Shown: in pieces, positions 1-5,678 of the stretch | How positions within the stretch are numbered: the stretch's first letter is position 1 | How the letters are laid out: the number at the start of each line of letters is the position of its first letter | Assembly (NCBI GenBank): GCA_026712605.1 | Contig: JAPORL010000243.1 | Coordinates: 1-7,934, forward strand | DNA: 7,934 bases | Direction of reading: 5' to 3' | DNA from: Pseudobdellovibrionaceae bacterium | GTDB lineage: Bacteria; Bdellovibrionota; Bdellovibrionia; Bdellovibrionales; UBA1609 | Notes under the pieces: model-generated | Seen by the model: only the letters and a program-made list of their open reading frames with translations | Databases searched by the model: none | Told to the model about the DNA's origin: nothing | Translations under genes and position numbers: made by a program

Positions 1-1
1 T

Positions 2-850
2 CCGGATCGAGCTGAAACTTTAAGTAGAGCTAGAAGAGGAGGTGATTCTTGTGAAGACGAAGATAGAGATCATGAATGTTATGATCTTTGTAAAGAAATG
101 TATAAGATAACAGACGATAGAAAAGAGTGTGAAGAATTAACTCCAGACAATGTGGATGCTATTTACATAGTTTGGGAAGAACTTAAAAGAGCCAGAATTA
201 ACGGATTAGAAGATATTGATTTAGAACATTTCGATTGGTTTATCAATGTTTCTATTGCTGGCTTTGATTATTTAATTAGGGATTACAAAAAAAGTGACGC
301 TCAAGATGTATTACAGTGGATTGCTGAAGATGAAGAAGTTGCAGAAATTATGAGGGATGAAGATGATGATTTTGAAACTTTAGAGGAGCTTTTAAGCGTA
401 CTGGATACTCGTTTTGATTTTAATACAGTGCAAGATCCTTTTACGGAGTATATAGATAGAAAAACTTTGTTTGAATATGCTATATTTACAGGAAATAGCA
501 CAGCTATGGATTACTTTATGGATTATTTTTTACAAACTCATAGAAGCTGTAGAAGTAACAGTAGCTCTGTGCCATGTTTGACAGTGGTTTGTGAAATTGG
601 AGTCGCTATTGATCCAAGAGATAGAGAAGGTTTGTTTGATTCTGACATTTTTGATGATTTTATAGCAGATATTATTGATGATAGAGTCAATGGTACTGAG
701 CTTGCAGATGGAGATGGAGAAAAATGGATTAAAGGAACAGGTGATTTACAAATTGACAGTACTAGTGATTTAGATAATAGCTGGGCTGATCCTGAATGGG
801 ATCCGGCAAATGACAGCAAAACCATTTGCGGTGGCTTAGTTTCAGAATAA
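2..850 (+). CDS. Acidic Cys-containing probable exported protein, 5' partial
   Basis: The reading frame is open from base 2 to the TAA at 848-850, so the true start lies upstream of the window. An internal ATG at 98 has no ribosome binding site, and the 32 codons before it read like the rest of the protein. The visible 282 residues begin with an Arg/Gly/Cys segment (RRGGDSCEDED, then HECYDLCKEMY and RKECEEL), followed by a very acidic helical body (WIAEDEEVAEIM, EDDDFETLEELL) and a second Cys cluster (HRSC, VPCLTVVC). Regular Cys residues plus high Asp/Glu content suggest a disulfide-containing protein outside the cytoplasm; the signal peptide would be in the missing part. From memory the GGD-C...C...C..MY...R..C pattern followed by an acidic WIAEDE block occurs in uncharacterised Bdellovibrio proteins. 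No enzymatic motif is visible and the function is unknown. It converges on hppA. Confidence 0.75.
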   Translation, partial: PDRAETLSRARRGGDSCEDEDRDHECYDLCKEMYKITDDRKECEELTPDNVDAIYIVWEELKRARINGLEDIDLEHFDWFINVSIAGFDYLIRDYKKSDAQDVLQWIAEDEEVAEIMRDEDDDFETLEELLSVLDTRFDFNTVQDPFTEYIDRKTLFEYAIFTGNSTAMDYFMDYFLQTHRSCRSNSSSVPCLTVVCEIGVAIDPRDREGLFDSDIFDDFIADIIDDRVNGTELADGDGEKWIKGTGDLQIDSTSDLDNSWADPEWDPANDSKTICGGLVSE

Positions 851-985
851 GTCAATTTCAATTTAAAGTGGAACTAAATAATTTAAGTCAAGTTAAAAGC
901 TAATACTGTATTTTAACGGGAATTATATACATAACTTTCCAGAAAAGATTAAATTTATTTTATCTCTTCTAAAGGCAATAAAAAA

Positions 986-1065
986 GCCTCAAAATAAGTT
1001 CGGATTTGAACACACAGCGACCATAGGTCGCTTTGTGGCAAACCGCATGTCTGAAATTTTGAAGC
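986..1065. terminator. Probable bidirectional terminator between convergent genes
   Basis: A long imperfect stem has a run of six A on its left flank (980-985) and six T on its right flank (1066-1071), so the transcript from either side would end in a hairpin followed by a U-run. The base of the stem pairs GCCTCAAAAT with ATTTTGAAGC, and the tip is the GC-rich 7-bp stem at 1016-1032. It would serve the gene ending at 850 on the plus strand and hppA, ending at 1145, on the minus strand. The lower stem is AT-rich, so strength is uncertain. Confidence 0.55.
998..1053 (-). repeat. Palindromic repeat core, copy 1
   Basis: Read on the minus strand, this begins GACATGCGGTTTGCCACAAA, continues GCGACC, a 3-nt loop, then GGTCGC, and ends GTTCAAATCCGAACT. 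It matches the two copies after rnr closely in its left half (22 of 23 from AGACATG to AAAGC against copy 2). The halves fold on each other: CGG with CCG, TTTG with CAAA, CAC with GTG, and AGCGACC with GGTCGCT. It sits in the middle of the longer palindrome at 918-1121 and runs in the same direction as hppA, about 90 nt beyond its stop. Confidence 0.8.
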
Positions 1066-1144
1066 TTTTTTATTGCCTTTAGGCAGATTAATAACTTTGG
1101 AAAGCTATGTATACAATTCCCATTTTATATTAAGCCGTCTTGTT

Positions 1145-3232
1145 TTAGACTAAAAAAGGAGCTATCAGTAGAGCGACTATAGACATCAACTTTACAATGA
1201 TATTCATAGCAGGTCCTGTTGTGTCTTTAAAGGGATCACCCACAGTGTCTCCAATCACAGCCGCAGAATGAGCAGAACCTCCTTTTTTTTCACCCTCTAA
1301 CTGATCTTGTTCAATATATTTTTTTGCATTATCCCAAGCTCCTCCAGAGTTAGCCATAAAAAGAGCAAGGGTTACACCTGTTATTAAAGAGCCAGCTAAG
1401 GCGCCACCTAAAGTATCAGGCCCTAAAACAAATCCTATGATTACAGGAGAGGAAATAGCGGTTAAACCGGGTAAAATCATTTCTTTTAGAGCCGCTTTAG
1501 TTGAAATTTCCACACATTTTTTAGTATCTGGTTCCGCTTTTCCCTCTAAGAGACCAGTGATCTCTTTAAATTGTCGGCGAATTTCCTCTACCATTTGCTC
1601 TGCGGCTTTTCCAACAGAGGTCATAGTAAGGCTAGCGCAAAATAAAACAACCATAGCCCCTAAAAATAAACCAGTTACGACTTTAGGGTTTGTAATGTCC
1701 ATACTTATATCAGCACCTCCTACTGTTAGGGCTTGTTTAAAAGCGACAAAAAGGGCTAAAGCCGTTAAAGCGGCTGAACCAATAGCAAAGCCTTTTCCAA
1801 TAGCCGCTGTTGTGTTTCCTAAAGAATCTAAACGATCGGTGATGCCTCTAACTTCAGGTCCCAAACCTGACATTTCAGCTATACCTCCCGCATTGTCAGC
1901 AATCGGACCATAAGCGTCAATACTCATTGTAACACCTACTGTAGCCAGCATTCCCACAGCTGAAAGAGCAATTCCGTAAAGTCCGCAGAGTGAATAAGAA
2001 AAAGCGATAATAACAGCAATTAGAAATAAAGGTATGGCACAAGATTGCAGACCTAAAGCAACACCTGAAATAATATTAGTAGCAGGTCCAGTTTTAGAAG
2101 CCTTAGCTACACGAAAAACCGGTCGTCCGGCAGTATAAAATTCTGTAATTTTTCCAATTAAAATACCTCCTAACTGACCAGCTAAAACCACAAAGAAGAG
2201 TTTGAGGGTAGCTCCTGTAAAAAGTAAATAAAAAGCTGTTACAATTAAAAATAAGAGTCCTCCAGTGAGTTCTGCTCCTGCTAAAGCCTGTGAAGGTTTA
2301 AATTGTTTAAATAAATTCATACAAAAAATTCCAATAAAAGAGCAGGCCAAACCAAAAATAGCCAGCCAAATAGGCAGTGTTATCAAAGAAATTTTTGAGA
2401 TATCTGTTCCAAAAGTTTCATATAGATTTGTATAAGACATTGTAACTGCTAGAGTGATTGAAGCCACCATAGCTCCTACATAAGATTCAAAAATGTCAGC
2501 TCCCATACCAGCCACATCTCCCACATTATCTCCTACATTATCAGCAATAACACCAGGATTACGAGGGTCATCTTCAGGAATCCCAGCTTCTATTTTACCT
2601 ACAAGATCGGATCCCACATCAGCCGCTTTGGTAAAGATTCCTCCTCCTACACGAGCAAATAGGGCAATAGAAGAGGCTCCCATAGAAAATCCAGAGATGA
2701 TAGAAAGAAAAGAGTTTTCTAATAAAAACTTATCTAAAATTAAAGGAAGTTCATCTAAAGATAACATGGGCAAGTAGGAGAAAACCAATAAGCCCAAACC
2801 TAAAAGCCCTAAGCTAGCAACAGCTAGTCCCATAACAGCTCCTCCATTAAAGGCAATCAATAAAGCTTTTGCTATTCCGCTTTCTTTAGCGGCTTGAGCT
2901 GTCCTTACATTTCCGCGAGTGGCGGATTTCATACCGATAAAACCAGCGCCAGCAGAACATAAAGCGCCAATAAAGAAAGCAAAAGCGACACTCCAAGAAA
3001 ATCCAATAAATAAGGCAATGCTTATTAAGACTACAAAAATAGCCAAACGACTATACTCTGCTTTTAAAAAAGTCATAGCTCCTAAGTGAATATTTTCAGC
3101 TATTTTTTCCATTTTTTCAGACCCAGCAGATTGTTTTTTTATATTGTGATATAAAAAATAAGCCAAAGCTAAGCCTATTCCACTAGCTATAAAGATATAA
3201 AATAAACTGGGATTAATTATAAGAGGTAACAT
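1145..3232 (-). CDS. hppA: Membrane-bound ion-pumping pyrophosphatase, K+-dependent type
   Basis: This 695-residue polytopic membrane protein couples pyrophosphate hydrolysis to cation transport across the inner membrane; the family is usually about 660-770 residues, so it is full length. The hallmark substrate-binding segments are present: DVGSDLVGK at 205-213, DDPRNP at 221-226, DNVGDNVGD at 231-239, [14 protein letters not shown] at 437-450, and [17 protein letters not shown] at 661-677. Ala476 in [10 protein letters not shown] replaces the Lys that marks K+-independent enzymes, so the K+-dependent class is inferred. Glu249 (GADIFES) corresponds to the ion-gate glutamate typical of that class; whether Na+, H+ or both are pumped cannot be decided by eye. 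About 15-16 hydrophobic segments are expected for the family and the sequence fits. The ATG start is preceded at 7 nt by a good Shine-Dalgarno. The gene is divergent from eno and stands alone. Confidence 0.97.
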   Translation of the reverse strand: MLPLIINPSLFYIFIASGIGLALAYFLYHNIKKQSAGSEKMEKIAENIHLGAMTFLKAEYSRLAIFVVLISIALFIGFSWSVAFAFFIGALCSAGAGFIGMKSATRGNVRTAQAAKESGIAKALLIAFNGGAVMGLAVASLGLLGLGLLVFSYLPMLSLDELPLILDKFLLENSFLSIISGFSMGASSIALFARVGGGIFTKAADVGSDLVGKIEAGIPEDDPRNPGVIADNVGDNVGDVAGMGADIFESYVGAMVASITLAVTMSYTNLYETFGTDISKISLITLPIWLAIFGLACSFIGIFCMNLFKQFKPSQALAGAELTGGLLFLIVTAFYLLFTGATLKLFFVVLAGQLGGILIGKITEFYTAGRPVFRVAKASKTGPATNIISGVALGLQSCAIPLFLIAVIIAFSYSLCGLYGIALSAVGMLATVGVTMSIDAYGPIADNAGGIAEMSGLGPEVRGITDRLDSLGNTTAAIGKGFAIGSAALTALALFVAFKQALTVGGADISMDITNPKVVTGLFLGAMVVLFCASLTMTSVGKAAEQMVEEIRRQFKEITGLLEGKAEPDTKKCVEISTKAALKEMILPGLTAISSPVIIGFVLGPDTLGGALAGSLITGVTLALFMANSGGAWDNAKKYIEQDQLEGEKKGGSAHSAAVIGDTVGDPFKDTTGPAMNIIVKLMSIVALLIAPFLV

Positions 3233-3239
3233 AAAAATA

Positions 3240-3246
3240 CTCCTTT
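3240..3246 (-). promoter_or_regulatory. Ribosome binding site of hppA
   Basis: The minus strand reads AAAGGAG, 7 nt before the ATG at 3232. It is the clearest Shine-Dalgarno tied to a start in the window and fixes the hppA start. Confidence 0.8.
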
Positions 3247-3263
3247 TTTAAGTCTAGCTGTTT

Positions 3264-3290
3264 CTTATAAAAATTATTTTTTATTGGCAA
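3264..3290 (-). promoter_or_regulatory. Possible hppA promoter
   Basis: On the minus strand, TTGCCA (3285-3290) is followed after 15 nt by TATAAG (3264-3269), giving a transcript start near 3257 and a leader of about 25 nt carrying the ribosome binding site. The spacer is shorter than the usual 17 and the region is AT-rich, so chance matches are likely. Confidence 0.3.
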
Positions 3291-3449
3291 GCTTTTTATA
3301 AAATATAGTTTGAGTTTTTTTGCTTTACTAAATTCATGATTTAATAATTAAAAATTTAAGTGAATGTAGCAGATACAGATAATGAGCCGTTTTACAAGCC
3401 TATTAAAACAAGTTTGTATAAAAAATTGATATTTATTATAGCAAAAGGA

Positions 3450-3511
3450 TTGACTTTTTAAGAGATTGCTTAAAATTTAGCTTAAACTTTATTTCTAAGC
3501 TGTGTTATAGA
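3450..3511 (+). promoter_or_regulatory. Possible eno operon promoter region
   Basis: Two weak candidates overlap here. TTGACT (3450-3455) with TAAAAT (3471-3476) has a 15-nt spacer. Further down, TATAGA (3506-3511) preceded by a TG could act as an extended -10 and would start transcription at about 3518-3521, making the GTG-started eno message leaderless. A 12-bp near-perfect tandem repeat (3468-3479 and 3480-3491, 11 of 12 identical) lies across this region and could be an operator. None of this is decisive. The remainder of the 3233-3520 spacer shows no gene. Confidence 0.3.
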
Positions 3512-3520
3512 TTCTTTGTT

Positions 3521-5374
3521 GTGTATTTAAGTGGCAAAATTACAAATTCTTTTTTTACATTCTTAAATAGGTATGAATTGGATACTAGCCAATTTTTTGA
3601 AATGACAGCTTTAGAAATAGATTTTATTAGAGATCCTTACTCTTTAATGTCGGCAGAGCAAGTAGAATTGCTTTTAAGAAATATTCAAAGAGCCTATCAA
3701 CAAAGGTTTATAGACAAAGATTTGGTGACCACAGTTGGTCATAATGCTCCTCATTTAAAATCATGGGGCGGTTTGGAAAGCTCACTGACTTTTTTTGATA
3801 ATCTTCAATCTCTTTATGAAAAAATAGATAAGTTTTTTAGTTTTTTTGTCTCACCGCCTTTATTAATTTATAATAAAGAAAGCACAAAAGACTATTTTTC
3901 TTTTCAAACCGATTTCAATAAAGATAAGTACCCCACAGTTAAGGATTATTTTTTATCTATTTTAGAAACCTTACCTGTTTTTTTGGGAAAGGATCAAACT
4001 GAAGCCCAATGGATAGGCGATCAGATTAAAATTTATTATAACCAAGAGGAAAATTTATCTTTGCCTTTATTTTCTTTTCAAAAAACTGATCCTAAATTTT
4101 TAATTTCAGATTTGAAAGCCAGAGAAGTGATTGACAGTAGAGGACAACCTACTTTGGAAGTGGATTTAATTTGCAATAAAAAATTTATTGCTCATGGGAT
4201 TGTTCCCAGTGGAGCTTCTACAGGTCAATTTGAAGCGAGGGAATTAAGAGATAAGGATCCCCATTATTTTTTTTCAAAAGGTTTAAAAAAAGCTTGTCAA
4301 AATGTTCAAAAGCTTTCTTCTGTCTTAAAAGGAGAGGATGTAAGGAATCAAAAAAAAATTGATCAACTGCTTTTAAAAACAGATAATAGCCCTTATAAAG
4401 AAAATTTAGGAGCTAATACTTTGTTGGGGATTTCTTTAGCTTGTTTAAGAGGTTCGGCTTTGTTGTCAACAAAAGCTCTTTATGAATATGCTAGTTTTAA
4501 AAATCAAAATTTGTTTTTGCCTGTTCCTTTGATGAATATTGTGAATGGGGGGGTTCATGGTAGTAATAGCTTAGATGTTCAAGAATTTATGATTGTGCCT
4601 GTTGACTTTTCTTCTTTTAAAGAGGCTTTAAGAGCAGGATGTGAGGTTTTTTATTATTTAAAGCAAGAGTTAAAATCAAAAGGCTTTTCTATTGCAGTTG
4701 GTGATGAAGGAGGATTTACTCCTAATTTTTCCTCTTCGGTTCAAGCTTTTGATTTTTTGTTATCTGCTATAGAGAAATGCTCTTATACAGGTAAAATGGC
4801 CTTAGCTTTAGATTGCGCTTCTTCTGAATTCTATAAAGAGAATTATTATTTATTTGAAGGTCAAAAAAGAAATTCTGAGGAGATGATTTCTATTTATGAA
4901 AAGTGGATAAAAGATTATCCTCTTGTTAGTATAGAAGATGGTTTGGCTGAAGAAGATTGGAAGGGCTGGCAAAAAATGACAAAAAAATTGGGTAAAAAAA
5001 TTCAATTAGTGGGAGATGATTTGTTTGTTACACAAAAAGATCGGGTAGAGCAAGGAATTGAAAAAGGATCTGCTAATGCTTTATTAGTAAAATACAATCA
5101 GGTTGGAACTATCACTGAAACAGAGCAGGCGATTTTAAAAGCCAAATCAGCTGGCTGGACTTGTGTGCTATCTCATAGAAGCGGAGACACAGAAGATACA
5201 AGTATTGCGGATTTATCTGTTGCTTGGGCTACAGAACAAATTAAAACAGGCAGTGTTTCAAGAGGAGAAAGAACAGCTAAGTATAATCGCTTACTGAGAA
5301 TTGAAGAAGAGTTGGATCCTAATTCTTTTAGAGGAAAAAAAGCTTTTAATTTACCAGAGAATGCTTGGTTATGA
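3521..5374 (+). CDS. eno: Enolase with extra N-terminal domain
   Basis: Enolase interconverts 2-phosphoglycerate and phosphoenolpyruvate in glycolysis and gluconeogenesis. Residues about 192-617 form a complete enolase: AREVIDSRG at 200-208, the catalytic loop PSGASTG with Ser230, His346 (NGGVHG), Glu355 (QEFM), Glu396 (GDEGG), the metal ligands Asp431, Glu472 and Asp499, Lys524 (LLVKYNQ), the HRSG loop from His552, and Lys575 (IKTGS). The loop reads HRSGD, where HRSGE is usual. Residues 1-190 are not enolase: a mixed hydrophobic/charged segment including TTVGHNAPHLKSWGGLESS and a Phe-rich stretch (KFFSFFVSPP). It resembles N-terminal sensor domains of some Bdellovibrio histidine kinases or the AraC-type arabinose-binding fold, from memory only. 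No ATG, GTG or TTG lies at the normal enolase start, so the fusion is continuous. The GTG at 3521 has no Shine-Dalgarno; the frame stays open back to 3422 without a better start. The stop overlaps the next gene. Confidence 0.95.
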   Translation: MYLSGKITNSFFTFLNRYELDTSQFFEMTALEIDFIRDPYSLMSAEQVELLLRNIQRAYQQRFIDKDLVTTVGHNAPHLKSWGGLESSLTFFDNLQSLYEKIDKFFSFFVSPPLLIYNKESTKDYFSFQTDFNKDKYPTVKDYFLSILETLPVFLGKDQTEAQWIGDQIKIYYNQEENLSLPLFSFQKTDPKFLISDLKAREVIDSRGQPTLEVDLICNKKFIAHGIVPSGASTGQFEARELRDKDPHYFFSKGLKKACQNVQKLSSVLKGEDVRNQKKIDQLLLKTDNSPYKENLGANTLLGISLACLRGSALLSTKALYEYASFKNQNLFLPVPLMNIVNGGVHGSNSLDVQEFMIVPVDFSSFKEALRAGCEVFYYLKQELKSKGFSIAVGDEGGFTPNFSSSVQAFDFLLSAIEKCSYTGKMALALDCASSEFYKENYYLFEGQKRNSEEMISIYEKWIKDYPLVSIEDGLAEEDWKGWQKMTKKLGKKIQLVGDDLFVTQKDRVEQGIEKGSANALLVKYNQVGTITETEQAILKAKSAGWTCVLSHRSGDTEDTSIADLSVAWATEQIKTGSVSRGERTAKYNRLLRIEEELDPNSFRGKKAFNLPENAWL

Positions 5375-5673
5375 AAAAAATAAAAAAACTTATTACTCAA
5401 TTTTTGTATCAACCTTATCTTGTGTTTTTATTCTGTTTAGTTTTTTTATTTATAAATTTATTTGTGGATAAGACTATGTTTCAAGTGTTTCACTCTATGA
5501 GGAACTTACAAATCGTTCAAAATCGGATTAAACATTTAGAAGATAAGAATGAAGAGTTAAAAGAAAAAATAAAAAAAGCAAATAATCCTGATTTTATAGA
5601 AAAAGAATTGAGAAAAAGGTTAGATTATGCAGAAGAAGGAGATTTAATATTTCTTTTTCCTGAAAATTTATAG
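5371..5673 (+). CDS. ftsB: FtsB/DivIC-type septum formation protein
   Basis: This 100-residue bitopic membrane protein fits the FtsB/DivIC septum-formation initiator family, which in divisomes bridges FtsL and FtsQ and helps activate septal wall synthesis. A short basic cytoplasmic N-terminus (MKKIKK) precedes one membrane segment at about 16-32 (LVFLFCLVFLFINLFV), then a coiled coil at about 43-70 (NLQIVQNRIKHLEDKNEELK), then the family ending IEKELRKRLDYAEEGDLIFLF at 76-96, with the characteristic Glu-Gly turn before a hydrophobic strand. The ATG at 5371 forms an ATGA overlap with the eno stop, favouring translational coupling; an upstream TTG at 5365 would add only two residues and is less likely. 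An eno-ftsB neighbourhood is well known in Proteobacteria. FtsB and DivIC are hard to separate at this length, so the symbol is by family and context. Confidence 0.85.
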   Translation: MKKIKKLITQFLYQPYLVFLFCLVFLFINLFVDKTMFQVFHSMRNLQIVQNRIKHLEDKNEELKEKIKKANNPDFIEKELRKRLDYAEEGDLIFLFPENL

Positions 5674-5678
5674 AGCTT

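Larger units (their letters stand above)
918..1121. repeat. Nested inverted-repeat element, MITE-like
   Basis: Three nested pairs of inverted arms fill most of the spacer at 851-1144. The outer arms 918-940 and 1099-1121 match at 21 of 23 positions as reverse complements. The middle arms 969-987 and 1064-1082 are a perfect 19-bp inverted repeat, continuing inward through 986-995 and 1056-1065 at 9 of 10. The innermost stem 1016-1022 with 1026-1032 is perfect over 7 bp around a 3-nt loop. The hexamer ATTTTA occurs at 910-915 and 1122-1127, just outside the outer arms; it could be a target duplication, but it is too AT-rich to trust. No open reading frame lies inside. It could be a miniature mobile element or an expanded terminator palindrome. 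The rest of the 851-1144 spacer shows nothing else. Confidence 0.7.

Noticed and set aside
37..53. AGGAGGTGAT, a perfect match to the anti-Shine-Dalgarno complement, 4 nt before a GTG
   Set aside because: The GTG at 51 opens a frame of under 20 codons. In the frame of the real gene these bases encode R-G-G-D, part of the recognised Cys-rich pattern, and there is no start codon in that frame nearby.
98..100. ATG at 98 as the start of the first gene
   Set aside because: The frame is open to the window edge, the upstream residues share the Cys pattern with the downstream ones, and no ribosome binding site precedes this ATG.
301..861. Minus-strand open frames opposite the first gene
   Set aside because: They are Ser-rich translations caused by reading acidic GAT/GAA codons backwards; no start signals or known motifs.
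998..1053. tRNA gene suggested by GTTCAAATCC, which looks like a T-loop, also present in the copy at 7884-7934
   Set aside because: No acceptor stem, D-arm or anticodon arm of normal size can be drawn; the bases instead pair as one long hairpin (TTTG with CAAA, CAC with GTG).
1437..2777. Plus-strand open frames opposite hppA
   Set aside because: They are shadows of the strongly conserved hppA frame, without recognisable domains or ribosome binding sites.
5365..5373. TTG at 5365 as the ftsB start
   Set aside because: It adds only two residues; the ATG at 5371 overlapping the eno stop as ATGA is the more usual arrangement and begins with the basic MKKIKK typical before a membrane segment.
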